64,000 bases of DNA from Hemicordylus capensis (GCF_027244095.1 NC_069658.1:262330687-262394686); one strand, 5' to 3'; numbered from the stretch's first letter, positions 11,426 through 23,655 are shown. The notes: a model not told the origin generated them from the letters alone. Program-made: numbers and translations.

Positions 11426-13660
11426 TAAATAAATTTTAAAAATGTGTGTTAAATAAAAATAGTTCTCTCAGTAGATCAGCAAAGGTTTCAAATTCCCAGT
11501 TGTTTAATAGCAAATAGAGAGGCTCTTTGCACTGCATAAGGTAGCGGAAATGAAGAAAACCTGGTGGGGGGAAACAGGAGTGTAAATGGACCATGAGCTC
11601 AGTTCCGGCAATGAAAAGAAATTCCTTAGCTGAGCATGTGCTCAGAGGCACCCTGATTCTTAAAGTGTACGATCCCACTCAAGTATCATTTAGCACCTTG
11701 TTCCAGCTGGACCACCTTGATATTCTCATAAAATGATTTTCTTTAAACCTGGATGCCCCCGCACCCCACCCCTGCTCAAATATCTGCCTGTGGGTGCCAG
11801 GAGTTGAAATCAACTTGACAGCACACTTTACCTTTTACCAGTGGCCAGCCCTGCTGACAGAGAAATTTCACTCTACCATTAACCTATGACACAAATTAAA
11901 TAGAATTGGCCAGTGCAGACAATACTGTCCCGGCTCAGTCAATTGGAAGAGGATGTGCCAAGAATGCACTCATCAGGATGTCCTCTGCAGATGTGTTGAC
12001 ACCCTCCCAGCATGTCATATGGGTGTTTTTTTTTTTTTCATCTGAATGGTCTCTCTGTTCACATTCCAAAGCTCAGAGTCACAACAGGCATGCTCACAGC
12101 ATGCATCCTTCCTAATCATCTAAACTGGCCCAATGTCACCTGCTCAATTGGTCAAGCTGATAGCAGCACTAAAATTACACTGACTGACCCACAAGGTTAC
12201 CCAGCCTACCTCCATTTAGGAAATTATGGGCGTGGGGGAGAAAGAGCAGAATAACCCTTAATGAAGTCAACAAACAACACTCCCTACCTCAACCCACTCA
12301 GCCCAATAATGCCAACTTTTAGTCTTCTAAAAACAGTGGGAGGGGGGAGGTAACTGCCCCAAAATATAGAGGCCCAGACATATTTTTGCTGCCCTGCAAT
12401 TTGAATACTGTGTATCAGGTACAGTTTGTGAACTGCAAAAAAGTAATCTTAAAGAGGCTTTTCGGAATCCTAAACACCCATCCTCACAGACTGCTTACTG
12501 CATCCCTGTGTGATTCATTGCTCCAGCCTACTCTTCAATTAATTCTTGCTTAGAGCAGTGACTCGTGCAGGAACACAGCAGTGGCAACCTCAGGAGTAGA
12601 GGAGGATATTTTCACACTCCGAAAGAGATCTTTTTAGGGGCAGGAGTTAAATGTCACTCCACTGTTTAATTCAGACAAGAACCATCTCTCAGTCATGAGC
12701 AGTTTGAAAAATGCTTGCTGCAGGTCTGCCTGAACGGGCTCGAGGTACACATACATGCACAGTTATTATGGGGAGCCCTCCACAACTGTGCATCTTCTGC
12801 AGAAAGTTTATCATTTATAATTAGAAGCATGCCGACATCAGTGGACCAAGGTCCAAAAAAGAGAGTTCAAGGACACACAGACATTTTTCCTCTAGTGTTG
12901 ACCCGTAGATAGCAAGAGCAACAGGGTGTTCAGTAAGTCATGCAAAGGAAGGAGATGCCTTCTTCCAACCCTTTTGCCTGACTGCCAAGATCTTGCCATA
13001 ATCATGAGTGATTGCAGGAGAAGGCCTGCCTCAGATACAAACCCTTAGCAAAGTAACTGAGTCAACAGGGGTAGTAACAGAACAACATTCATCTCACTGT
13101 GCAAGATGATCAGGGTTGTTTATATCAATCCTAGACCCGCTTCAAATTGGGCTCAGCCTCATGAGTCACATGTCAAATTCCAACATAGCATACCATTCTC
13201 AGCACACACACCTGCCATTGACCAGACCACCCACCTCACTCAGGATCCAGCAACAGCGGCTACACTCCCAGCCACATCACATCTACTGCCCTCCCCCCCT
13301 TCGCTTTTCTCCCTTCTGCCATCTCACTTCAAAGAAAATATCTCACAGGCTTCCATGGCATAATGACAAAGAAACCTTGAGGTTTTCTTCTTACAATAAA
13401 AATTAAAGAAGCAAATCATAAGGTGGGGGAAATTGCCCTCAGAAAGACACACCTGCGGAGGACAAAGAAAGGCAGTCATGTAGCCAGAAGGAGGTGGTGG
13501 AATCAAGGCTTATATTTCTGGTCCTGGAAAAGTTTAGGGAGGTGGGAAGACCTGAAGTTTGCACCATTAAGGTGGCTGTGTGTCATAAGCAGTGGCACTG
13601 CCCTGGTGAGACGTCTAGGAGAGCAATACAGAGAGAAGCAGGAGGTGGGATGAACAGGGA

Positions 13661-13662
<2 letters not shown>
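11426..13662. other. Intergenic, no gene recognised
   Basis: Contains a SINE family A tail (11.79-11.84 kb) and a decayed inverted-repeat remnant around 11.92-12.06 kb. No exon is supported. Confidence 0.45.
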
Positions 13663-13750
<88 letters not shown>

Positions 13751-13751
13751 G
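13663..13751. repeat. Compound (GT)n(GA)n microsatellite
   Basis: About 15 GT units run directly into about 28 GA units with a single GC interruption. The long Ser-Leu and Thr-His frames here are low-complexity artefacts. Confidence 0.95.
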
Positions 13752-14365
13752 CACAAATGCACACAACAAGAGTGTGTGAGTACTCACACAAATGGAAGGG
13801 GATGGGAAGAGACAAAGCTGAAGGAGGCAAGTGGAGAAGGGAGTTAGAGTAGGGGTGCATTGGTAGAAACTGGGAGGTGAAAGGAACGAACTCCAAGGCC
13901 AGGAGGGGATGGAGGGTGCACATGCCCACAGGAAGGAGCTTGGACAGAGCTCCATCACTGCCCTTCCCAAAGTAGCACCCATTTCCCACCTTGTTCATCA
14001 CTGATACAAATATTTAATTAAGAAGCAACAAAAAAATTTCAGCCAAGGAACCCCGAAGGCTCTGTCAGTACATTCCACATGGGTGGGGATGGGCAGTACC
14101 GGACGGACTCACCAGCCACGGATGGACAGATAGACGACAGCAGCAGCACTGGCACAAGACAGACGGAGAGCTGGATGCATGTGCCCTCCCCCCTCCCTCC
14201 CCCTGGAGTTGGGGCAGTGTCAGCACCGGCACAAGACAAACGGGGTGCTGGACGTGTGTGCCCTGCCCATCCACCCTCCCCCTTGCCCCAGAGTTGGGGC
14301 AGCGTCAGTCCCTGTGTGGGGAGGGAGTTGGGGTTCTCCTCTCCCACCCCATGGCAGGGTGTGGT

Positions 14366-14586
14366 TCAGTGTTGCATGGCTCCAGCGTGGTTTTGGTCAG
14401 GTGGCTCTGACTTCTGGAAGCTGCTCTCTGATGGACCAGTGTTGCCGGCTTTATCCTGTGCCTTTCCCCGCTGGCCCTTCTTGTGGCCTCTAATGCAGTG
14501 CGCATTGCCACAGCCTTCATCATCCTCATCTTCGCTCTCTGTCGAGCTCTCGCCAAAAGCCCGTGGCTTCTCATAGATGCAGCAGC
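14366..14586 (-). CDS. PPP1R11: PPP1R11 exon 3 (terminal coding exon)
   Basis: Begins with GC, completing a cysteine codon split across the intron, after an acceptor ending GTAG. Encodes residues 61-132, including [16 protein letters not shown] and the acidic EDEDDEG run. The 3' UTR continues leftwards. An ATTAAA-type signal on the minus strand near 14.01-14.02 kb is a candidate polyadenylation signal, not a certain one. Confidence 0.95.
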
Positions 14587-17500
14587 CTACGTTGTGGAGG
14601 CGGGGAGGAAGAAAGGAAGTTAAGGGTGGGGATGCAAGAGGAGGTGGGGGGTGGGGAAGAGAAAAAGAGAGAATTTGAGAATAATGCAAGATGATTGTGA
14701 GTGTGGAGGAACATATGGGGATTGACATGTGGAAGACAGGGCAATATTTAACAAGACGTGGAATGAAAGTAAATTATAGAGGAAGGAGATTATAAGTATG
14801 GAGTAAAGAGGGATAAAGGCAAAAGGAAAAGAGGAAAAATTGCAGACGAAGAGAGAGGGAGTAGAGAATGGCTTATGAGGGAGGCAAGAAGCAGCAATCA
14901 CAGGACAGAAGTTTAATAAGCAGTAAAGGAAGGGCATGAGGGATGGTGGACAAGAGAAAGAAAAATAGGGGGAGATAATCAGAAAACTGTGCTAATAAGA
15001 GACAGCTATGTGGAAGACCAGCCATTTGTTCTCTTATTCACAAATTTATCTCGCTTTTGAAGGAGGGAAGCAAGATAACACCCTTCACCAGACAATCTCT
15101 GAGCATGTCTTCCTGTAGAACATCAAGCCTATTGGAGAAAGAATGGTGGACAGATGGATCTTTGGTCCAATCCAGTAGGATAATTCTCTCTTCCCACCCA
15201 AGTTCTGAAGTGACTCATCTTCACTTTCAGTCACATGTCCTGCACCCTATAGCTCATCCTCTCCATCTTTCCCTCTGTCTGTACTTGTCAAGCCCCATAC
15301 ATCCTATGATGTCACTAGTCCATGCAACATGCCCCACCTCCAGAATCTTTAACCTTTTTGTCCTCTGGTTCTGCTCCTCTCCTGCATTCAAGGATCTTGC
15401 CATTTTTCCTCAGAATATCTCCCTTCAACACAAAATCTCTGCATGCAATGCTAAGAAGAGTTGCCCGTCCTTTGATCACCTTTCAGCTACTGTACTGTAC
15501 CTTTTTCCTTCCTTGCCTCTCTCTTGCTATCATTGCCTTCTTCGGTCAATTCTGCTACCGCAAAGTATCTCAAGATTTCCCTCTCCCTGTTAAATCCCAC
15601 TGCAGCCATCATGTGATATGCTCTCATCGAGCTTCTAGATAGATTTGCTGAGCATCCAGGATTTCTGCTGGCAATTGGCAGCCACTCAAGGCAATAGCTC
15701 TTCTTTCTAGAACGGCATAAGCAGCCTTTTCAACCAAATATTGTCAATTCACATTTTACAAAACCATTGGCTTTAGTCTGGCAGGTGGACCAGGATGGTT
15801 ATCCCACATGAGATCCATCAGGGAATTTTCCCCAGCCCCACTAATCTCCAGCCTCCTCTCACATCCAAGAGCTTCCGGAAAGCTCACTCCCATTCCAATA
15901 CAGGAGCTGACCATCCCTGTTCTAGCATATAAGTGTAACCCTTAAAAACTGGGCAAAAAGGCACCTTTTTAAGAGGTGGCTCCTATATTTAAGAAGGGAA
16001 GAGCAACTGATCCTATTTAGTCCAGCAGTGTCTTTTGCTAGGATCTCCCTTGGGTCTTTAAAAAATGGAGAGCCCTTTGGGTCAGGGAACCTTCCTTCCA
16101 CCACTCCCCCACGTTGTACTGCCACAGAAGCCACTTTGTTAACTTTCTGTTGAAAAATAGTAAATGTTCTAAATAAATAAATATTCATGAATTACTCCAT
16201 TCTCCAGAATGTAGCCCTAGGACCCAGAAGTGCATTTTGCCAAACTGAACTCCTCATGCGCAGACAGTTACTCACATAAAGATGGTGCCATCTAGCAAGA
16301 ACTTCACAATTACGGAGAACAGCTTTATATATAAATATGGACATTTACATAAGACATGCATGTTGCACCTCGCTTTGATTTTATATGCAATGGTGTGAAA
16401 TATTTTGTTTTTTAAAGCTTGAAAGTGTTTTGTGTTTCCTTACGAGTTAAACTGCAGGCAAGTCTTTTCATATACTGTACATAAAATTCAGCAGAGCTGC
16501 CAGGGGTCTAATAAGATCACCTCAAAGGGATAGATCTGGTTCACAAACTACCAGTTGGTCATCCCTAGAAACTGCCAGCTGGACTCTGCTCCTCTTCCGT
16601 AACAACTGAGAAATACAGTCCAGAAATCCTAAATTTCTACCACCATCTTTAGTACAAACTGAAAGTCACTGTAGCATAGCAATTAGGGTTGTACTGGGAC
16701 CAAGGAGACCCTGCTACAAATCCTTAATTTGCCATAAAGTTTACTGCGTAACTTTGGGTGTATCACTCTCTCTCAGCCTAACCTACCTCATGGGGTTGTT
16801 GTGAAGATAAAATGGTGGTGGCAAAGAAAAGAGCTCTCTGACGAAAGGTGGGGGGAATAAAATAATAATAATAATAATAAATGCTATCCCATTGCTAGCC
16901 AAACTAGCAAGGGATGTATCCAAGGTTCCTCAACTATTGTTCTATAAAAGGACTGCTCAACTTAGGCCCCCCAGCTGTTTTTGGACTACAATTCCCATAA
17001 TCCCCAGCCACAGTAGCCAATAGCCAGGGATTATGGGAATTGTAGGCCAACATCTGCAGGAGGGCCGAAGTTGAGCAGGCCTGTTCTATAAGCTGTGTCA
17101 GGTTTGCCAAGCCTATCCAGCTGGGAAGCTAGATACCCAAAATTCTCATTTCTTTCTCTTGAGCTTAAGTTGTTCAGTCCTGGCTACCAAGCATGTCCAT
17201 AGACCCGCACTGAGTATTATAAGGAATCATGGCAAATAGGGCCAAGATGCTGGTGATTACTGGGGAAAAGGAATGTATGGACCAAGCAGCTGCTGCTAGA
17301 TCACACACTGAGGGTTCAGCTAGCTGGTTCAACAATGTACACAGTTCAAGGAAGATGCACTCACATGTGGGAAAACAAAGAAGATGTAGTAAAGGGTGAG
17401 TGAGTGTGAGTGCATGAATCTCAAAGCAGCAGCAGGCATAACAGGCAAAGATGAGTGACTGTGTTGCTCACATTTGGAAGACCGACGTCCCAAGTGTTCA

Positions 17501-20033
17501 TTGTCCACTGTGTCACTTGACCATTCCACCTTCTTGGCCGGCTTTCGTTTCCTCAGCTTGATGGTGAGGCTACGATTCTCCTGCAGGCAGGGAATGACAG
17601 TAAAGAGCCAGAGTGGTGGAAGTGTATCTCATCCATAATTAAAAACTGTATGCCTCTCTTTCATCTAATATAGGAGTGGTGGATTTTCAAAGCTCCGTAG
17701 TTGTATGAATCCTGTTCCATACTAACTTATCTGCCAAGGAGGCACCTCTGCAAGTTTGCAAATAGCACCACAGAAGACTCTTAAGTCTTCATGAAAAAGA
17801 GCTTCCATGGCCAGCAGATTCAGTGGGTTCTGTTGGCTCTCATAATATCCTTTGAGTTGCTACAAAGCCTACAACCTACAAGCCACATAAATACCTCAAA
17901 TTCATACTACAAGTGTCTTCCACTTGTCCATTTTCTGCTACTGTCTTTCTAGCCCCAAACACCTTGACAAAGACACAGACACACACACCCATTTTCAAAA
18001 ACAGTGCCACCACATTCACAGCACATTAAAAAGAGTTAGCAACTGACACAAGAGAGTTGGTGGTGGCAGAGGGTGGGTGGGAGTTGCAGCCACTGGAAGC
18101 ATAGGTGCAAGAAAACCTGACCAATGACATTATTCAGTTCTTTTGTACATAACCCATTAGAAGGAATAATTAAGTAACATTATCCCAAGCTAGAAGAAAA
18201 AAACAAGGCAGCACCTTTTAGACTAACTGATGTTAAGCGTTTGTGGGCTATAATCCACTTCTTCAGGTAAAGAGTAAAGGCAAGGACAGTCAGTTGTCCC
18301 AAGTTGTGTAAGTGGGATCTATGGATCCTCAGTTCTCAGTTGTAAATGTCATCAGGCTGCAGTGTTTTTCACACCACCCCATCCCCTTGTTCCAATAATG
18401 GCCTGCATACTTAATTCTCTCATTTTATATGCTATAGGGGTAAACAGCACCATCATGCTGGATATCAAACTTTTCACTTCAATAGACATGGCAGAATGAC
18501 TCAATTGGCTTCTACAAGCCTGCACACCAGCAGAATATGAACCAAAGAGCCATCCAATTCAATAGCCTGTTGCTTTGGGGAAGCATACAAGAAGAGCAGG
18601 AAAAGAGAAGCCCACCCTTGCTACTGCTTTCCCAGCAACTAGTATTAAGAGGTATACTGTAGCTGAAGCTGGAGACTCTAGTGATTTATCATACCCACTG
18701 ATAGACCTGGCTTTCTCTATTCGTTTGTCTACTGCCCTTTGAAAGCCACCAGGTTGTCATGGTTATTTCCTTTATTTTAAAATATTTATACCCCACCTTT
18801 CTTGCCAAGGCAGCTCACAATAGAAATATTAAAATGTAATAACCCTCTTCAGATGTTGTGAGTGTGATGGGCACTCACAACAGCAAAAGCAGGGAGGAAG
18901 TCCCACCTCCAGTGTTCCCAATATTTTTTTCCATGCGTGTGCGGAATGAGTTTTGTTCTGGGTGGCAGCATCAAGACAGTGGGTGCACACGTGCATTCAG
19001 AATGGGGCCTTCCTGATTCAGCTTAAGCGGGAACGAAAATTAACTGAGGGAACACTGCCCACCTCGCTGCTGTCACTTATCTTCTCCTGCCTACAAACAT
19101 GCTTATGACTCGAATGAAGTTGCTACCCACAGAATCTTCCCACAGAATCACCAGGGAACACGCTTAATGCACCTCCTCCTTCAGACAAACAGCACCTTAA
19201 GTGTATTCATCAGGCGAGAAGGGGTGACAGCAGCAGGACATCCTCCCTGCTTCTGCTATTGTAAAAGTGAGTGCCCATGACACTCGTCTGAAGAGGGCCA
19301 ATAATGCACACACATCAAAATAAAAGATAGCAATATATTACTATTGCTGTCTATTACTTCTGCATTTTGAAGTGTGTGTTTAATATTATGTTTTTCGCTA
19401 TTGCTGTCTGTTACCTTTACATTGTGTGTGCGCACGCATGTGTCCACAAAAGCCAAATAATCAAGAGCTACAGCAGCAGCCACTTCCAAAACCTCAACCA
19501 AAAAAAGGCAATGTTTAATGGGGCGCCTCTAGGAATACAGAGAGACGGTCATATGAGCCGAGCCTCCAATGGGAAAGGCACTTCTTAACATTGGTGCCAC
19601 TGAAGAGGTGGGCAGTGGAGACACCCACCCCGCTTCCTTCGGCAGAGGCAACTCGCAGCAGGGCCTCAAGAAAGGACGGGAGTGCGTGGGAAGGCCTCTG
19701 CAGGTGGCCCTTTAGATCCCAAACCGTTTATCCCGACGAAAGGGGCTGCAGGCACCGGTGCCAATGGGTGGCCCTTCTCAGCTGACCCCCGAGGAGCCCA
19801 CCTCCGCCCCGCCGTTGCCACGACAACCGTGGCACACCCGGCCACCAGGGTTGCCACGGCTCTCCTACATCCTCAGGGTTGCCATAGAAACCCCTGTCCC
19901 TCCCCCAATCCGCCGGCTCATGCCAGGGTCGCTCTGGCCACCCCCGCGGTTTCCCCCATCTCACCGGCTCAGTGGTCACCTCGGTCTCGGTGACTGTCGC
20001 TGTGGATCCCATGCTAGCGGTTGACTCTGCCAT
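14366..20033 (-). CDS. PPP1R11: PPP1R11 (protein phosphatase 1 regulatory inhibitor subunit 11, inhibitor-3)
   Basis: Complete three-exon gene: exon 1 coding 20033-19965, exon 2 17580-17472, exon 3 14586-14366 (stop included). All four splice sites are GT or AG and phases match (0 after exon 1, 1 after exon 2). The 132-residue product (human 126) starts MAESTAS, keeps [17 protein letters not shown], and has the PP1-binding motif KKVEW at residues 39-43. After [16 protein letters not shown] comes the cysteine cluster [15 protein letters not shown] (from residue 60), then an acidic run and [14 protein letters not shown]. It ends GAMQH, matching the human PMQH end. The family binds and inhibits PP1 in nucleus and cytoplasm and is reported as a TLR2-directed ubiquitin ligase. 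The poorly conserved C-terminal linker differs from mammals. POLR1H lies upstream on the same strand. The gene appears intact. Confidence 0.96.
15940..16190 (-). repeat. Retroposon 3' end in PPP1R11 intron 2
   Basis: The minus strand ends in an AATAAATAAATATTC-like tail preceded by TTTCAACAGAAAGTTAAC on the + strand, the usual end of L2-group or SINE copies in this window. Decayed. Confidence 0.5.
16665..16880 (+). repeat. tRNA-derived SINE (family C), diverged
   Basis: Shares CTCAGCCTAACCTACCTCA and GGGTTGTTGTGAAGATAAAA with the better copy at 21.67 kb. Ends in an AATAATAAT tail. Lies in PPP1R11 intron 2. Confidence 0.75.
16948..17083. mobile_element. hAT-like foldback MITE with perfect 8-bp target duplication
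   Basis: 136 bp in PPP1R11 intron 2. TTCTATAA occurs immediately left (16940-16947) and right (17084-17091), a perfect 8-bp duplication. The right end is AAGTTGAGCAGGCCTG and the left end complements it except in the first bases. The centre carries the ATTCCCATAATCCC/GGGATTATGGGAAT arms. Confidence 0.88.
17472..17580 (-). CDS. PPP1R11: PPP1R11 exon 2
   Basis: The acceptor ends CTGCAG and the exon begins GAGAATCGT (ENR). The donor is AAAT|GTGAGC. Encodes residues 24-59 plus the first base of Cys60, and carries the whole basic stretch and the KVEW PP1-docking motif. Confidence 0.96.
18560..18850 (-). repeat. Old CR1-group fragment plus L2-type tail in PPP1R11 intron 1
   Basis: The + strand reads CCCAGCAACTAGTATTAAGA and TGATAGACCTGGC, recognisable against the 3' half of the better CR1-group copies. 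A piece with ATATTTATACCCCACCTTTC follows. Strongly diverged. Confidence 0.5.
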
Positions 20034-20320
20034 AGCCTTTCGGGTCTTACTCGCCGTGGCGCCGCTCGCTCGAGGGAAAGGTATCTGGACAGCTCCGGTC
20101 CAGAGCTGGCCCAGATCCACCCCAGCGTACCTCTCGGCAACTGTTTAGCCGCACCTGCCGCCGCCGCCCCCCCTCCCTACCCAGTACATCAGCCTCTCCC
20201 CAACCTACTTCCGGCACCGCAACTTCCTACTTCCTTCTGTGTGGCCCTATATTTAAGGGTCCCCCAGCTAGACCAGAGTCACTTCCGCCGTACGTTAAAA
20301 GCCAACGCATGCGCAATAAG
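19590..20320 (-). promoter_or_regulatory. CpG-island promoter of PPP1R11
   Basis: GC- and CpG-rich block around exon 1. Upstream of the coding start are an ETS-type ACTTCCGG at 20207-20214, a second CACTTCCGCC around 20280, and an NRF1-like ACGCATGCGCA at 20305-20315. These are typical of TATA-less housekeeping promoters. The start site is inferred to lie between about 20.05 and 20.25 kb. Motif matches were judged by eye. Confidence 0.75.
19965..20033 (-). CDS. PPP1R11: PPP1R11 exon 1 coding part
   Basis: ATG at 20033. Encodes 23 residues ([11 protein letters not shown]...TTEP) and splices at CCG|GTGAGA. A second in-frame ATG seven codons on is also present. The first is chosen because it gives exactly the human N-terminal length of 23 residues before ENR. 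A further upstream in-frame ATG is not used by the family. Confidence 0.92.
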
Positions 20321-20730
20321 AGGCAATAGTAGAGACGGTCTCTGCAGGCTTGACCGAGCTCTGCTGAAGAAGGTGGGCTTTCCTTGCTGTGCCTGCAGGC
20401 TGACTTGGGCCGCTTTTAGTTTCCTGCGGTTGAATAGGCGATGCTGAATGAACTGTGCTTCTCTGAGATACGGATTCAAAGGCATTTGAGTGGCTCAGAA
20501 AAACTTGACCACCCCCATCGTTCGGATTGTAATATATTTGCAGTTAGTGCGGATCAGGCTTATATTCACAGTTAAATTGCGAAACAAACCACCACAATGG
20601 CTCCTAATCAATGGGCTTTGAGTCATGCATTATAACTGGGAGCCCAACAATTTGGTAGCACCAGATTGTGCATTACATAGAGATGCATACCTGCTGTACT
20701 AGTAATGCAGAAAAACAACTTCCACACCTA

Positions 20731-21510
20731 CAGGTGAAACTCGGAAAATTAGAATATCGTGCAAAAGTCCATTAATTTCAGTAATGCAAATTAAAAGGTG
20801 AAACGGATATATGAGACAGACGCATTACATGCAAAGCGAGATAAGTCAAGCCTTAATTTGTTATAATTGTGATGATCATGGCGTACAGCTCATGAAAACC
20901 CCAAATCCACAATCCCAGAAAATTAGAATATTACATGGAACCAAGAAGACAAAGATTGTAGAACAGAACAATATCGGACCTCCGAAAAGTATACAGTGTA
21001 CTGTGCTTGATTGGCCAGCAAACTCGCCTGACCTGACCCAATAGAGAATCTATGGGGCATTGCCGAGAGAAGGATGAGAGACACGAGACCAAACAATGCA
21101 GAAGAGCTGAAGGCCGCTAATGAAGCATCCTCGTCTTCCATAATACCTCATCAGTGCCACAGGCTGATAGCATCCATGCCACGCTGCATTGAGGCAGTAA
21201 TTGCTGCAAAAGGGGCCCAAACCAAGTACTGAATACATATGCATGCTTATACTTTTCAGAGGTCCGATATTGTTCTATTCTTCAATCCTTGTCTTCTTGG
21301 TTCCATGTAATATTCTAATTTTCTGGGATTGTGGATTTGGGGTTTTCATGAGCTGTACGCCATGATCATCACAATTATAACAAATTAAGGCTTGACTTAT
21401 CTCGCTTTGCATGTAATGCATCTGTATCATATATCAGTTTCACCTTTTAATTTGCATTACTGAAATTAATGGACTTTTGCACGATATTCTAATTTTCCGA
21501 GTTTCACCTG
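20731..21510. mobile_element. Tc1/mariner transposon, internally deleted, with about 255-bp inverted repeats
   Basis: Flanked by TA on both sides (20729-20730 and 21511-21512). The ends CAGGTGAAACTCGGAAAATT and its complement open two inverted repeats of about 255 bp (20731-20988 and about 21256-21510). The short interior encodes, on the + strand, a remnant of the transposase C-terminus: LDWPANSPDLTQ followed by the ENLWG-type motif of Tc1 enzymes, with one stop where the family has N-P. Most of the transposase is gone, so it is non-autonomous. Confidence 0.93.
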
Positions 21511-21661
21511 TAGAGCACCCTTGCTGCTTTGTAGTGCATGTCCTTTAAGAGCATGCAATGTATTTACTTTTAATATCATAACATAGTTTATTCAATCTGT
21601 ATACCACCTGACTGCAAAGACTCAGGCAGTTCACAAACACTTTACAAGACACTTTACAGAG

Positions 21662-21905
21662 AGCCAGCATGGTGCCAACGTGTTGTAGTGGTTAGAGTGC
21701 TGGACTAGAACCGGGGAGAGCCGAGTTCAAATCTCCATTCAGCCATGAAACTAGCTGGGTGACTCTGGGCCAGTCACTTCTCTCTCAGCCTAACCTACTT
21801 CACAGGGTTGTTGTGAAAGAGAAACTCAAGTATGTAGTACACCGCTCTGGGCTCCTTGGAGGAAGAGCGGGATATAAATGTAATTATTATAATTATAATA
21901 ATAAA
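21662..21905 (+). repeat. tRNA-derived SINE (family C)
   Basis: The head GTAGTGGTTAGAGTGCTGGA and B box GAGTTCAAATC are tRNA-like. The body has CTCAGCCTAACCTACTTCAC and ends CTCCTTGGAGGAAGAGCGGG, then ATATAAATG and an AAT-rich tail. Best copy in the window; others lie at 16.7, 31.4 and 41.9 kb. Confidence 0.85.
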
Positions 21906-23630
21906 AAGCAAAAGATTTTTTGTGCCTTGGGCATGCATACCTGGCACAGTAGCCTGTTTAACTGGACTATAGTAATAGTATGTAGAACCTGTAAATTGCC
22001 TAGACATATAGGTGGCCCTGATAAATAATCCCATGGTGGGGAGATTTAAAACATTCTGACTTAATAGGATTTGCTTTCAAGTAAATGAGTTTTAAGACTG
22101 TGGGGTATTAGTCTCCAATAATCTCTATCCAGAATCAACAAACTCCACTGATTCCAATATGGAGGTTCTTTGTTCATAGGGCAGAATCTTGGTCATTGAA
22201 GCTAGAATACACTTTGTACCTTTAAATTCTTTCCTCCGATTTGTAATAACTACTTTTAGACTGGGTTCAAGAGGAAAATTTATTGGCAAAACATAATTGC
22301 CAAAATTCTCCCTTGAACATGAGGACTTAAGCATATGGAAACAGACTCCAGCTAAGGCTACAGGAAAAAGGGGCAATTAGTAACCACCACTTTTCAAGAG
22401 CTCAGCTGATAAATGGCAGATTATTCTTAGACCACTGGTCTGATTCTAGGTCAAAGGATAAGATGCTTTAAAATAATTTATCATTCTATACATTACATTT
22501 ATAGTGCAGCATACCCTCAAGATCAGTAACATTTTCTTTTAAACAGTGAAATTGATCACTGATCACTCATTTTAATAAAGTTTCAGGCAAACTGCGAAAT
22601 CACATTCGGATCCGTATCTTGAGTGAAGAGATTTTAATGTTAGCAACCAATCTCTCATTCTCTGCAGCAATTTAATTCTTTCAGATAAGGTTACACAGAA
22701 ATATTAAGTAGTGTACCCAATACAAATTATTCTCACTTGATCTCCAAAATATACAAGTGTTAAAAACTTGCTTTATAAAGTAGAGAAAAGCAAACTATGC
22801 CAGATGCTGCAAAGAATTCTGAGAATATGAATTTTTGGAACAGGGGATCCTATTTTGCCTTGGAGTATATCACATAAAACAATATCCCATAATACTGTAT
22901 TGACTGATAGCTAACATGAAACCCGTCATTACTATGGGAAGCATGTAGGGATGGGAAGGCCAGTATACTGCAAAGGCTTCTGGATGTGTGCAGGTGCAGT
23001 GTGTTGGGCAGACATCGTAGTCCATCCCACTCCCTGTGATGCAGACCCAGTTAGTGGAGAAAGGGCTACCTGGAGTCAAGGCCCGTGGGCAAGTTTTGCC
23101 TCCACTGCAGTGCTTCCTCAAAGGGCAGTACTTTACTCAAACTAGTACAGAGGCAATTATGTGGTTGTGACTAAGCCAAAAGAGTTCTTGAAACAGTTGT
23201 ACACATGCAGCGGCAAGGGGAAGAGCATAGAGAGCCATAAGTTAGAGGGAGATAAACATCCGAGAGATGGTTGATGGCAGTGGCAGCAGACTTGCAATAG
23301 CCGCATACTTTCCCTATATTCAACATATAGGCAACTTATCCTCCTTTCTTGGCCAAAGAAGAGAAGCCAGGACCTGAGCAAGGAAGGGCCATTTCTGATG
23401 TGATGCTTTCACTGCTGATTCTATAGAAGGATCATTTGAAGTTTGGCCACTGATGCAGCACACCACAGAAGGCCAAAGGCTACAAACACCATTTGTCAAT
23501 CATCTGAGTCAAACAAGAGAATGCTTCCATGGTACACAAAAATGTTACACTGTCAGTCTGAAGCAATTTTAAGTCTATTAGGAGGAGACTTCTTCAGTCA
23601 GTATCTGCCCTCACAAATGAACAAACGTGA
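21906..23630. other. POLR1H 3' flank and intergenic sequence
   Basis: The POLR1H 3' UTR must begin at 23630 and run leftwards. I could not place its end with confidence. A minus-strand AATAAA near 22.28 kb is a distant candidate. No other gene recognised. Confidence 0.4.
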
Positions 23631-23655
23631 TCAAGAATCTTCCTTTTCTTGGAAC
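23631..23655 (-). CDS. POLR1H: POLR1H coding exon 4
   Basis: 25-nt terminal coding part after TTTCAG: it completes the split lysine codon, then encodes FQEKEDS and TGA. Identity to the conserved family end and matching phase make it secure despite its size. Confidence 0.93.

Noticed and set aside
13503-14001. Long minus-strand open frames rich in Ser-Leu and Thr-His
   Set aside because: They are translations of the (GT)n(GA)n microsatellite, with no splice context or conserved motif.
14039-14576. Overlapping open frames on both strands around the PPP1R11 last exon
   Set aside because: Only the frame with [15 protein letters not shown] matches a known protein and continues the exon 2 phase. 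The others are shadows in GC-rich sequence.
15057-15642. 178- and 106-codon open frames on the + strand in PPP1R11 intron 2
   Set aside because: Pyrimidine-rich DNA, no recognisable domain, and two frames equally open.
19682-20120. Several long open frames on both strands in the CpG island
   Set aside because: CpG islands have few stop codons. Only the 69-nt exon 1 segment is supported by family and splice evidence.
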